NCBI GenBank assembly: GCA_964243435.1
Contig: CAXTFM010000003.1
Span: 1-64,000, forward strand
DNA: 64,000 nt
Direction of reading: 5' to 3'
Origin: RH-AL1 sp964243435
Lineage (GTDB): Bacteria > Pseudomonadota > Alphaproteobacteria > Rhizobiales > Beijerinckiaceae
The notes beneath the pieces were generated by a model, which was given only the letters and a program-made list of their open reading frames with translations, was not told the DNA's origin and ran no database searches. Position 1 is the first letter of the stretch; each line of letters begins with the position of its first letter. A program made the position numbers and the translations under genes. This document shows positions 1-9,730 of the stretch, in pieces.

Positions 1-131
1 AGGCCCTGTTCGGCCTGCCCTCCGTCGCGGAAACGGCGGCGCTGGCCGGCGCCGGCGCCGGTGCGGTGCTGCTGGTGCCGCGCCGCGCCGCGCCCGCCGC
101 GACGTGCGCCATCGCCGGACCGCGCCTATGA
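1..131 (+). CDS. cobE: CobE / CbiG C-terminal domain protein, 3' end only
   Basis: This is the last 42 codons of a gene that begins before the window; the reading frame starts at base 3 and stops at 129-131. The visible residues (SVAETAALAGAG, then LLVPRR and ATCAIA) match the C-terminal end of the CobE/CbiG-C family, in which the SVxEAAAL and ATxAIA segments are typical. CobE belongs to aerobic cobalamin synthesis, and the neighbouring cobM seven bases downstream supports this. Because only the tail is visible, it could equally be the end of a CbiG-type fusion. Identity is inferred from the short match plus context. Confidence 0.7.
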   Translation, partial: ALFGLPSVAETAALAGAGAGAVLLVPRRAAPAATCAIAGPRL

Positions 132-138
132 CGGGCGC

Positions 139-891
139 ATGACCGTTCACTTCATCGGCGCCGGCCCCGGCGCGCCCGACCTGATCACGCTGCGCGGACG
201 CGACCTCATCGCCCGCTGCCCGGTGTGCCTTTACGCCGGCTCGCTGATCCCGCCGGCGCTGCTCGCGCATTGCCCGCCCGATGCGCGGGTGGTCGACACC
301 TCGGCGCTCGACCTCGACGGCATCGTCGCCGCGTTCACCCATGCCCACGAGGCCGGCCAGGATGTGGCCCGACTCCATTCCGGCGACCTGTCGATCTGGA
401 GTGCGGCGGCGGAGCAGATGCGCCGCCTCGACGCGGCCGGCATCCCCTACACGATGACGCCCGGCGTGCCGTCCTTCGCCGCAGCCGCCGCCGCGCTCAA
501 ACGCGAACTCACCGTACCGGAGGTGGCGCAAAGCGTGGTGCTGACGCGCACGAGCGGGCGCGCCTCCACCATGCCGCCCGGCGAAACGCTCAGCGCCTTC
601 GCGGCGACGGGGGCGACGCTGGCGATCCACCTGTCCATCCACGCGCTGGCGCGGATCGCCGACGAACTCGCCGGGCACTACGGGGCGGACTGCCCGGCGG
701 CGGTGGTCGCCTGGGCATCCTGGCCGCAGGAGCGGGTGGTGCGCGGCACGCTCGGCACCATCGCCGGGCTGATGGCGGCCGACCCGGTCGAGCGCACGGC
801 GCTGATCCTGGTCGGGCGCGCGCTCGACGCCGAAGGCTTCCGCGACAGCGCGCTCTACGACGCGGACTACGTCAGACGCTTCCGGTCCTGA
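139..891 (+). CDS. cobM: Precorrin-4 C(11)-methyltransferase CobM
   Basis: CobM transfers a methyl group from S-adenosylmethionine to C-11 of precorrin-4, giving precorrin-5 in the aerobic cobalamin pathway. The 250-residue protein has the usual length. It shows the tetrapyrrole-methylase signature: an N-terminal GAGPGAPD loop (about residues 7-14), the RLHSGDLSIW segment (about 78-87) and TPGVPSF (about 107-113), then TRTSGRAS, typical of the CobM/CbiF branch. The ATG at 139 is chosen because it aligns with the family N-terminus; the frame stays open upstream over the end of cobE. It is probably translated with cobE, since only seven bases separate them. Confidence 0.95.
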   Translation: MTVHFIGAGPGAPDLITLRGRDLIARCPVCLYAGSLIPPALLAHCPPDARVVDTSALDLDGIVAAFTHAHEAGQDVARLHSGDLSIWSAAAEQMRRLDAAGIPYTMTPGVPSFAAAAAALKRELTVPEVAQSVVLTRTSGRASTMPPGETLSAFAATGATLAIHLSIHALARIADELAGHYGADCPAAVVAWASWPQERVVRGTLGTIAGLMAADPVERTALILVGRALDAEGFRDSALYDADYVRRFRS

Positions 892-905
892 CCTGCCCGT
901 AAACA

Positions 906-933
906 GGAAAGGCCCGTGCGGGAGGGTCTTTCC
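906..933 (-). terminator. Hairpin downstream of rpmF
   Basis: Outer arms of six bases (GGAAAG at 906-911 and CTTTCC at 928-933) enclose a smaller CCC/GGG stem. Read on the minus strand it lies 40 bases beyond the rpmF stop and is followed by only a weak T-rich stretch. It lies between the convergent cobM and rpmF genes, so it could serve both. No strong U-tract, so this is a tentative call. Confidence 0.4.
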
Positions 934-973
934 GGAGCGACGGAGGTGTGCCTACCGCCGCAGCGGGCGTCAT

Positions 974-1165
974 CTACGCCTCGACGGGCGTCTTGGGCGT
1001 CAGCACCTGCCGGCCCTTGTACATGCCGGTCTTGAGGTCGACGTGGTGCGGCCGGCGCAGTTCGCCCGAATCCTTGTCCTCGACGTAGGTCGGCGCCTTG
1101 AGGGCGTCGGCGGAACGGCGGAAGCCGCGCTTCATCGGGGACGTCTTGCGCTTGGGAACGGCCAT
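974..1165 (-). CDS. rpmF: 50S ribosomal protein L32
   Basis: A 63-residue basic protein starting MAVPKRKTSPMKRGFRR, the canonical L32 N-terminus, followed by LRRPHHVDLKTGMYKGRQVL. L32 is a small protein of the large ribosomal subunit. The form here lacks the four zinc-binding cysteines found in some bacteria and has the shorter alphaproteobacterial layout. It stands alone on the minus strand, convergent with cobM and followed 3' by a possible hairpin. Length and sequence leave little doubt. Confidence 0.97.
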   Translation of the reverse strand: MAVPKRKTSPMKRGFRRSADALKAPTYVEDKDSGELRRPHHVDLKTGMYKGRQVLTPKTPVEA

Positions 1166-1289
1166 GGCGGCGACTCTTCGAGGGCTGGTCCCGGAAGGGA
1201 CGCGCGGGCCGATAAGCCCGATGATGATGGGGAAGCGGCTCCATACACCGGGGGCGGCGGGTTGGCTACCCCCGGCGCCCCCGCGCGGC

Positions 1290-3779
1290 TTACATCATCG
1301 GCGCGTGCCAGATCTCGTCGGCGTATTCGCGGATCGTGCGGTCGGACGAGAACCACGCCATGGAGGAGATGTTCTTGGTCCGCGCCTTCGCCCACGCCTT
1401 GGGCTGCGCCCACAGCGCGTCGACGTCGCGCTGGCGGCGCCAATACGCCTCGAAGTCGGCGGCGACCATGAAGGTGTCGAAGCCGAGCACGGCATCGACG
1501 AGGGAGTGGTAGCGCGAGCGGTCGTCGGGCGAAAACATCCCGTCGTAGATCGCGTCCAGCACGTCCTTCAGCCGGTAGGAGTTGAGCAGCGCGTCGCGGC
1601 CGCGGAACCCGTCGGCGCGGCGCTGCTCGACCTCGGGCGTGGTCATGCCGAAGATGAAGATGTTGTCGAGCCCGACCGCCTCGGAGATCTCGATGTTGGC
1701 GCCGTCCATCGTGCCGATCGTCAGCGCGCCGTTCAGCGCCATCTTCATGTTGCCGGTGCCCGACGCCTCCATGCCGGCGGTGGAAATCTGCTCGCTGAGG
1801 TCGGCGGCGGGGATGATGACCTCGGCGAGGCTGACATTGTAGTTCGGCAGGAACGCGACCTTCAGCTTGTCGCCGATGTCGGGGTCGTTGTTGACGACGC
1901 GCGCCACGTCGTTGGCGAGCTTGATGATGAGCTTAGCGCGATGGTAGCTCGCCGCCGCCTTGCCGGCGAAGATCTTGACGCGCGGGTTGTAGGTTTGGCC
2001 GGGGTTGAGCTTGATCTCGCGGTACAGCGCGGCCGTCGACAGCACGTTGAGAAGCTGGCGCTTGTATTCGTGGATGCGCTTGATCTGCACGTCGAACAGC
2101 GCGTCGGGCGACACGGTAACGCCGAGGCGCTCCTCGATGACGGCGGCCAAGGCCTGCTTGTTGCGCCGGCGCACGCGCGCCATGCGCTCGGCCACACCCG
2201 CGTCCTCGGCGAAGGCCTCGAACTTCGTCAATTGCGTCGGGTCGTCGAGGACTTTCGGCCCCACCGTGTCGACGAGCAGGGCAGTCAAGCCCGGATTGGC
2301 CTCCATCAGCCAGCGGCGGAAGGTGATGCCGTTGGTCTTGTTGTTGATGCGGCCGGGGTAGATCGCGCCGAGGTCGGAGAAGATCGTCTGCTTCATCAGG
2401 TCGGTGTGCAGCGCCGACACGCCGTTGATGCTGTTGGAGCCGATGAAGGCGAGGTGCCCCATGCGCACCCGCTTGCCGCCGCCCTCCTCGATGAGGGAAA
2501 CGGCGGCGAGCTTCGCCTCGTCCTTGCGCATCTCCGCCGGCACCTTGGCGAGGTGCTTGTGGTTGATGAGGAAGATGATCTGCATGTGCCGCGGCAGCAG
2601 GTCGTTCATCAGTTCGAGCGGCCAAGCTTCCAATGCCTCGGGCAACAGGGTGTGATTGGTGTAGTTCAGGGTGCGCTGGGTGATCGACCACGCCTCGTTC
2701 CACGGCACGCCGTGCTCGTCCAACAGCAGGCGCATCAGCTCGGCGACCGCGATCGCGGGGTGGGTGTCGTTCATGTGGATCGCCGCGCAGTCCGGCAGCT
2801 TGCGGATCGCCTTGTGGAGCACGAGGTGGCGCCGGATCAGGTCCTGCAGCGAGGCCGAGGTGAAGAAGAACTCCTGGCGCAGGCGCAGCGCCTGGCCCGA
2901 GCGCGTCTCGTCGGAAGGATAAAGCACCCGCGAGATCGACTCCGCGTGGGTGCGGGCGGCGAAGGAGCCGACGTGGTCGCCGCGATTAAAGCCGGTCAAG
3001 TCGATCTGGCTGAGGGCGCGCGCCGACCACAGGCGCAGCGTGTTGGCGTGGCGGCCCTGCCAGCCGATCACCGGCGTGTCGTAGGCGACCGCGTTCACCG
3101 TTTCGCGCGGGTGCCAGATGTGCTTCACGCTGTCGCCGTCACCGCCGACCTGCTCGACATAGCCGCCGAAATGGATGGGGTAGGCCACCTCGGGCCGCTC
3201 GAACTCCCACGGGTTGCCGTAGGCCAGCCAATCCTCCGGCATTTCATGCTGCCAGCCGTCCGAGATGCCCTGGCGGAACAGCCCGTGCTCGTAGCGGATG
3301 CCGTAGCCGTAGGCCGGCAGCCCCACGCTCGCCATCGACTCCATGAAGCAGGCGGCGAGGCGGCCGAGGCCGCCATTGCCGAGCGCGGCGTCGGGCTCCT
3401 GCGCGCGCACCTCGGCGAGATCGACGCCGAGCACGGCCAGCGCTTCGCGCGCCGCGTCGGTGAGGCGCAGGTTGGTCAGCGCGTCCATCAGCAAGCGGCC
3501 GATCAGGAACTCAACGGACAGATAATAAACCTGCTTGCCGCCGGTCTGGTGGCTGCGCCGCGTGGCGCTCATCCAGCGGTCGACGATGCGGTCGCGCACG
3601 GCCAGGGCCAGGGCGACGAACCAGTCGCGCGAACTCGCCGTCTTGATGTCCTTGCCCACCGCGTAGATCAGCTTGTCCACGATGGCGATGCGCAGTTCCT
3701 CCGTTTCGGCGGCGGTCGCCCTCACCGCGGCCGGCATGCCATTCCCGTTTTGCAAGGCTGTCTGCGCTTCCGGCTGCAT
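1290..3779 (-). CDS. glgP: Glycogen/starch/alpha-glucan phosphorylase
   Basis: GlgP releases glucose-1-phosphate from the non-reducing ends of alpha-1,4-glucans by phosphorolysis, with pyridoxal phosphate as cofactor. The 829-residue protein is of normal family length (GT35). Conserved stretches include the N-terminal YYLSVEFLIGR, NGGLGRLAACF and the PLP-lysine region EASGTGNMKMALNGALTIG near residues 670-688, with the lysine near 678. The start at 3779 is chosen over an upstream in-frame codon because AGGAG sits ten bases ahead of this ATG. No glgA, glgB, glgC or glgX is visible, but a GH13 alpha-glucosidase lies about 1.2 kb away on the same strand, suggesting a small alpha-glucan degradation set. 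It is divergent from rsfS. Confidence 0.97.
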   Translation of the reverse strand: MQPEAQTALQNGNGMPAAVRATAAETEELRIAIVDKLIYAVGKDIKTASSRDWFVALALAVRDRIVDRWMSATRRSHQTGGKQVYYLSVEFLIGRLLMDALTNLRLTDAAREALAVLGVDLAEVRAQEPDAALGNGGLGRLAACFMESMASVGLPAYGYGIRYEHGLFRQGISDGWQHEMPEDWLAYGNPWEFERPEVAYPIHFGGYVEQVGGDGDSVKHIWHPRETVNAVAYDTPVIGWQGRHANTLRLWSARALSQIDLTGFNRGDHVGSFAARTHAESISRVLYPSDETRSGQALRLRQEFFFTSASLQDLIRRHLVLHKAIRKLPDCAAIHMNDTHPAIAVAELMRLLLDEHGVPWNEAWSITQRTLNYTNHTLLPEALEAWPLELMNDLLPRHMQIIFLINHKHLAKVPAEMRKDEAKLAAVSLIEEGGGKRVRMGHLAFIGSNSINGVSALHTDLMKQTIFSDLGAIYPGRINNKTNGITFRRWLMEANPGLTALLVDTVGPKVLDDPTQLTKFEAFAEDAGVAERMARVRRRNKQALAAVIEERLGVTVSPDALFDVQIKRIHEYKRQLLNVLSTAALYREIKLNPGQTYNPRVKIFAGKAAASYHRAKLIIKLANDVARVVNNDPDIGDKLKVAFLPNYNVSLAEVIIPAADLSEQISTAGMEASGTGNMKMALNGALTIGTMDGANIEISEAVGLDNIFIFGMTTPEVEQRRADGFRGRDALLNSYRLKDVLDAIYDGMFSPDDRSRYHSLVDAVLGFDTFMVAADFEAYWRRQRDVDALWAQPKAWAKARTKNISSMAWFSSDRTIREYADEIWHAPMM

Positions 3780-4121
3780 GGGCGTTCGTTCTCCTGAGGT
3801 CGTTGCGGCACCGTGACCGGGCCCGCCCACCATCGCGCGATTACTGGCAGTGAGTCACCGGTGATGCCGTGCAAGGCCGACTGCTGCGTGGCGGTGCGCT
3901 GCCCGGTGCCGTTTCAACTTTTGCGCCAACAGCCGGCATCTTCGCCTTGGACCAAGGCAAAAGCCATGATGGGCGCGGTGGATGCGGCGTAAAGAACAGG
4001 GAACCCCGCCGCCGATGGGGACGGAAAGGCGGACTGGATTGAAAAGCGCGCGCGCTTACGCCATCTTGCACGTACACCGGTCCGCTGACCGGTCCGTTTG
4101 AGGAAGCGCACGCTGATAAAC
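3780..4121. other. Divergent intergenic region glgP / rsfS
   Basis: About 340 bases carry the promoters of glgP (minus) and rsfS (plus). Visible elements are a near-palindrome at 3944-3958 (annotated separately) and a direct repeat ACCGGTCCG at about 4076 and 4088, three bases apart. Open frames across it have no recognisable protein and look like GC-driven shadows. No RNA gene recognised. Confidence 0.5.
3944..3958. promoter_or_regulatory. Operator-like near-palindrome in glgP-rsfS intergenic region
   Basis: GCCTTGG-A-CCAAGGC is a perfect 7-bp inverted repeat around a single central base, 165 bases upstream of glgP. The size and symmetry resemble dimeric repressor operators. No regulator gene is adjacent, so the function is inferred from shape and position only. 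Confidence 0.3.
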
Positions 4122-4511
4122 ATGGGTTTGAGTCAAGCCGCCGACAGGCAGCTTCCACCGCTGGGGGGCCAGGAGCCGAACGGCGGATCGCTCGTGAACG
4201 TCGTGGTGGGGTGTCTCGACGATGCCAAGGCCGAAGACACGACCCTAATCGACCTGCACGGAAAAACCTCCATCGCCGATGCGATGGTCATCACCACCGG
4301 GCGCTCCAGCGTCCATGTCGGCGCGATCGCGGACCGCATCCTGCGCGTGTTGAAGACGGCGGACACGCCGGTGCGCATCGAGGGCCTCGCCAACGGCGAC
4401 TGGGTTCTCATCGATGCCGGCGACGTCATCGTCCACATCTTCCGCCCGGAAGTGCGGCAGTTCTACAACCTCGAAAAGATGTGGGGCGCGGACCGGCCGC
4501 TCACGGCCTGA
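4122..4511 (+). CDS. rsfS: Ribosome silencing factor RsfS
   Basis: RsfS (YbeB/Iojap family) binds ribosomal protein L14 on the 50S subunit and blocks 30S joining when nutrients are short. The 129-residue product carries the family core: DLHGKTSIADAMVITTGRS, then HVGAIADRI and DWVLIDAGDVIVHIF near the C-terminus, ending LEKMWG. The N-terminus is about 20 residues longer than the shortest homologues; a TTG at 4098 and an internal GTG are alternative starts, and ATG 4122 is a compromise. It is followed after 21 bases by rlmH, the usual pairing. In many relatives nadD and proA lie upstream; here glgP takes that place. Confidence 0.95.
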   Translation: MGLSQAADRQLPPLGGQEPNGGSLVNVVVGCLDDAKAEDTTLIDLHGKTSIADAMVITTGRSSVHVGAIADRILRVLKTADTPVRIEGLANGDWVLIDAGDVIVHIFRPEVRQFYNLEKMWGADRPLTA

Positions 4512-4532
4512 CCCCGCGCGGGGCTTGCCCCG

Positions 4533-5015
4533 GTGCTGCACGTCCGCCTGCTGTGCGTCGGCCGGCTCAAGTCCGGTCCGGAGCGCGACCTCCAGGAGCG
4601 CTACCTCGCGCGTGCGACGGCCGCCGGGCGGCGCGCCGGCTTCGCGTTCGACTTGCGCGAGATCGATGAGGCGCGGGCGCGGAGCCCCGAGCTGCGCCGT
4701 TCCGACGAGGCCGTGCGGCTGCGGGCGGCTGGCGGAATAGGCCTGCGCCTGATCGCGCTCGACGAGGGCGGCGACTCCATCGACAGCGGGCGCTTCGCCG
4801 CCCAACTCGGCGTCGCGCGTGACGAGGGCTGGGGCGGCGTCGCCCTCGTTATCGGCGGCGCCGACGGTCTCGATCCCGAACTGCGCCGCGAGGCCATCCG
4901 CATCATCGCCTTCGGCGCCATGACTTGGCCGCACCAGCTCGTCCGGGTGATGGCGTGCGAACAGCTTTACCGGGCTGTGACGATCCTCACCGGGCATCCC
5001 TACCACCGCGCCTGA
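4533..5015 (+). CDS. rlmH: 23S rRNA (pseudouridine-1915-N3)-methyltransferase RlmH
   Basis: RlmH (SPOUT family, formerly YbeA) methylates N3 of pseudouridine 1915 in helix 69 of 23S rRNA using S-adenosylmethionine. The 160-residue protein is full length. Typical features are the N-terminal RLLCVGRLKSGPERDL, the knot region LVIGGADGLDPELRR, and the C-terminal FGAMTWPHQLVRVMACEQLYRA followed by GHPYHR. The start is GTG at 4533, aligning with the family N-terminus. It is the second gene of the rsfS-rlmH pair and ends four bases before the convergent GH13 gene. Confidence 0.96.
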   Translation: MLHVRLLCVGRLKSGPERDLQERYLARATAAGRRAGFAFDLREIDEARARSPELRRSDEAVRLRAAGGIGLRLIALDEGGDSIDSGRFAAQLGVARDEGWGGVALVIGGADGLDPELRREAIRIIAFGAMTWPHQLVRVMACEQLYRAVTILTGHPYHRA

Positions 5016-5019
5016 CGCG

Positions 5020-6615
5020 TCAGCTCGGGTCGAGGCGCAGGATGCAGCCCTCGGCGGGGCGCAGGGACAGGGTACCCTCGACGCGCTCGCCCGCCCGGTC
5101 GAGCTGCGTCGACAGCACGATGACGCCACCGCCCCCCGCAGCCGCCCGCGCCATGGCCTCGCTCATGTTGAGCAGCACGGCGAAGCGCGTCGTGCCCGCA
5201 ACCCGCACGAAGCGCAGCACCGCGCCCTCAGCCGCGACCTCCGCGACCGCGCCAGCGAGGAGAACCGGCTCGCGGCGCCGCAGCGCGAGCAGCGCCGCGT
5301 AGAGCGCCAGGGTCGAGCGGGGGTCCGCCGCCTCGCTCGCCACGTTCACCGTCGTCAGGTCGGCGCCGAGCGGCAGCCACGGCGTGCCGCTGGTGAAGCC
5401 GCCGTTGCGGCCGGCGTCCCACGGCATCGGCGTGCGCTCGGGGTCACGGCCCTGGCCGATGCCGGGCTGGCGCTTTTCCGCCGGGTCCTGGACGAGGTTC
5501 GGCGGGATCGGCACGTCCAGCATGCCGATCTCCTCGCCGTAGTAGATCGTCGGGGTGCCGCGCAGGGTCAGCAGCAGCATGGCGGCGACGCGCGCCTGGG
5601 CCGCGCCGATGCGGGTGCCGACGCGCGACTGGTCGTGGTTCGACAGCACCCAGTTCGGCCAAGCGCCGGTCGGCAGCGCCGCCTCGTAGCGAACGATCAC
5701 GGCCGCCACCGCCGCCGCCGTCCACGGCGCCTTGACGAGGGTGAAGTTGAACGGCATCTGGGCGCCGTCGCCGTTGCGACCGTAATAGGCCACCAAACGC
5801 TCGACCGGCAGGTAGATTTCGCCGATCAGCAGGCGGTCGCCATAGCCGTCCAGCAGCCGGCGCATCGCGCGCACCAGCTCCATCGTTTCCGGGCGATCGG
5901 CGTCGTAGACGGGGAGGAGCTTGTCGCGCGTCGACTGCCCCGGCCGCCAATCCGGGTTCTGCGGATTGTCGCGAAGCGACGCGTCCTTGACCATGCACCA
6001 CATCACGTCGACGCGGAACCCGTCGACGCCGCGCTCCAGCCAGAAGCGCAGCACGTCGAACATCGCCGCCTCGACCGCCGGGTTGCGCCAGTTCAGGTCC
6101 GGCTGCTCCTTGAGGAAGGAGTGCAGGTAGTATTGCCCGGTTGCCGCGTCGAACTCCCAGGCGATGCCGCCGAAATGGCTGAGCCAGTTGTTGGGCGGCC
6201 CGCCGTCCGGCGCCGGGTCGCGCCACACGTACCAGTCGCGCTTCGGATCGCTGCGCGATGCGCGGCTGGCGCGGAACCAGGGGTGCCGGTCGGAGCTGTG
6301 GTTCGGCACGTAGTCGAGCACGAGGCGCATGCCGCGCGCGTGCACCGCGGCGACCAGCGCGTCGAAATCGGCCAAGCTGCCGAACATCGGGTCGATCCCG
6401 GTGTAGTCCGCCACGTCGTAGCCGAAATCGGCCATCGGCGAGGGATAGATCGGTGACAGCCAAACGGTGTCGATGCCGAGGTCGTGAAGGTGGTCGAGGC
6501 GCGCCGCGATGCCCCTGAGGTCGCCGATGCCGTCGCCCGTGCTGTCCTGGAACGAGCGGGGGTAGACCTGGTAGATCACGGCCCGCTGCCACCAGTGCCT
6601 CAGCTCCGGCTCCAT
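5020..6615 (-). CDS. GH13 alpha-glucosidase / oligo-1,6-glucosidase-like
   Basis: A 531-residue alpha-amylase-family enzyme that probably hydrolyses alpha-glucosidic bonds of short oligosaccharides. The four GH13 signature regions are visible: DYVPNH (about 101-106), GFRVDV with the nucleophile Asp near 203, GEIYLP with the acid Glu near 266, and NHDQSR with Asp near 328. The MADFGYDVADYTGIDP segment and the DQ after NH place it in the alpha-glucosidase/trehalose-hydrolase/isomaltase group rather than alpha-amylase; exact specificity cannot be read. The ATG at 6615 is preceded by AAAGGACGAAATC, a good ribosome binding site. No signal peptide, so it is cytoplasmic. It lies on the opposite strand between rlmH and envC, interrupting a usually contiguous block. 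Confidence 0.92.
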   Translation of the reverse strand: MEPELRHWWQRAVIYQVYPRSFQDSTGDGIGDLRGIAARLDHLHDLGIDTVWLSPIYPSPMADFGYDVADYTGIDPMFGSLADFDALVAAVHARGMRLVLDYVPNHSSDRHPWFRASRASRSDPKRDWYVWRDPAPDGGPPNNWLSHFGGIAWEFDAATGQYYLHSFLKEQPDLNWRNPAVEAAMFDVLRFWLERGVDGFRVDVMWCMVKDASLRDNPQNPDWRPGQSTRDKLLPVYDADRPETMELVRAMRRLLDGYGDRLLIGEIYLPVERLVAYYGRNGDGAQMPFNFTLVKAPWTAAAVAAVIVRYEAALPTGAWPNWVLSNHDQSRVGTRIGAAQARVAAMLLLTLRGTPTIYYGEEIGMLDVPIPPNLVQDPAEKRQPGIGQGRDPERTPMPWDAGRNGGFTSGTPWLPLGADLTTVNVASEAADPRSTLALYAALLALRRREPVLLAGAVAEVAAEGAVLRFVRVAGTTRFAVLLNMSEAMARAAAGGGGVIVLSTQLDRAGERVEGTLSLRPAEGCILRLDPS

Positions 6616-6789
6616 GATTTCGTCCTTTCGCAACCGCCGCCGGCGTTGCATGCACGGCGCCGACCCCGCCGGCAAGATCGCGACGGGCATGGTCGCAGCG
6701 ATGTGTCCGGGGCCGCCGCGATAACGACATGTTCGCGGCTTTTCGTCCGCCCGGCACGGACCGGCGGAGCCGGCGCCGCGGAGGACGGC

Positions 6790-8183
6790 ATGCGACGAGG
6801 GCGGGGATGGGCGAGACTGCGCCGGCATCTCCGCCCGTTGCGGGTCGTCGCGCTCAGCCTCGTCCCGGCCTGCCCCGTTCCAGCCTGCCCCGTTCTCGCC
6901 TGCCCCGTTTCCTGCGCCGCCGCTGAAACGGCCTCCCCCACCGCCCTCGACGACGGCCAGCTGAAGCTGCGCGGGCTACGGGACACCAGCGAGGAACTGG
7001 ATGCCCGGCGCCGCACGCTGTCTGGCGACATCGAGACCTACAGGACCGACCGCGCGCGCTTCCAATCGACGCTGATCGACGTCACGCGCAAGGTGTCCGC
7101 CGACGAGGCGGCGATCACCGATGGGGAAGGCAGGCTGCGCGACCTCACCGCCAAGGGAGAGGCGATCTCCGCCGGCCTGCGCAGCCGCCGGGCGGTGATC
7201 GCGGAGGTGCTCGCCGCCCTGCAGCGCATGGGGCGCCGCCCGCCGCCCGCCCTGCTGGTCGAGCCCGAGGACGTGCTGAAGGCGATCCGCACCTCCATGC
7301 TGCTCGGCGCCGTGCTGCCCGGCATGCGTGCGGAAACGGAAGCGCTGGCCGCCACGCTGGCCGAGCTGACGCGGACGCGCCGGGCGATCGAGGACGAGCG
7401 CCGGCGGCTCGACGCCGACCTCGCCGCGCTGGGCGGCGAGCGCGCCCGCCTGTCGGCGCTGATCGAGGCGCGCCAGGGGGCGCTCGGCAAGGCGGAGGCC
7501 GACCTCGCGGCGGAACGCGACAAGGCGAAGCAGCTCGCCGAACAGACCGGATCGGTGAAGGAGTTGATCGGCCGCATGGAGCGTGAAACGGCAGCCGCGC
7601 AGGCCGCTGCTGCCGCCCGGACATCGGACGAACGGCTCGCCGCGCTGGCGGGCGGGGCTGCCCCGGCCGGAGCCAGGGATGGGGCAAGGGACGGCGCGAG
7701 GGATGCGGCGAAGGACCCGGCGCGTCTCGCGCCGGCCGTCGCCTTCGCCTCGGCGCGGGGCACGGTGTCGGCGCCGGTGGGCGGCTCGGTTCTGCGCCGC
7801 TTCGGCGAGGATGACGGGCTCGGCGGCGCCGAAAAGGGCACGCTTTTCGCCACGCAGCCGGGCGCGGTGGTGACGGCACCCGCCGATTGCTGGATCGCCT
7901 ATGCCGGCCCCTACCGTTCGTTCGGGCAAGTGTTGATCCTGAACGCCGGCGGCGGCTATTATATAGTCCTTGCCGGTACGGACAGGGTCAACGTAAGTTT
8001 GGGCCAGTTCGTGCTGGCCGGCGAACCCGTCGCGGTCATGGGCGATGGCTCAGCCAAGACTGCCGCCGCCGTTGCCCTCGGTGCCGCGCAGCCCCTGCTG
8101 TACGTCGAGTTCCGCAAGGATGGGGCGACTATCGATCCGGGCCCATGGTGGGCGAAACCGGAGCTTCAAAAGGTTCGCGGCTG

Positions 8184-8184
<1 letters not shown>
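6790..8184 (+). CDS. envC: Murein hydrolase activator EnvC family protein
   Basis: A 464-residue periplasmic protein expected to activate N-acetylmuramoyl-L-alanine amidases during cell separation. An N-terminal signal segment (about 1-45, ending ACPVSCAAAE) is followed by a long coiled coil (about 60-300, rich in Arg, Glu and Ala) and a C-terminal LytM/M23-like domain (about 330-455). In that domain the metal-binding histidines of active M23 peptidases are absent, the region reading GGGYYIVLAG. This is normal for EnvC activators. The linker holds a short repeat, DGARDGARD. Its stop codon overlaps the ctpA start (ATGA), indicating coupled translation. Confidence 0.9.
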
Positions 8185-9608
<1,424 letters not shown>

Positions 9609-9613
9609 GCGGG

Positions 9614-9647
9614 CGGGCGGCGGAACGGCAGCGCGCGCCGCCGCCCG
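9614..9647. terminator. GC-rich hairpin after ctpA
   Basis: Perfect 10-bp arms (CGGGCGGCGG at 9614-9623 and its complement at 9638-9647) around a 14-base loop, five bases after the ctpA stop. There is no T-tract, so it may act as an mRNA-stabilising or weak pause structure rather than a strong intrinsic terminator. Confidence 0.4.
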
Positions 9648-9730
9648 ATGCGGTACCGTGGGCGCGCCGGCCCAGCGCTGATTCGCACGGGCGACGCGCG
9701 GGGTCCGGCCGCCGTTGAGGACGTGCTCCG

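Noticed and set aside
1098..3797. An 899-codon open frame on the plus strand opposite glgP
   Set aside because: It has no recognisable domain, is rich in Arg/Ala/Val/Gly, and lies exactly antisense to a full-length glycogen phosphorylase. High GC makes stop codons rare on the antisense strand.
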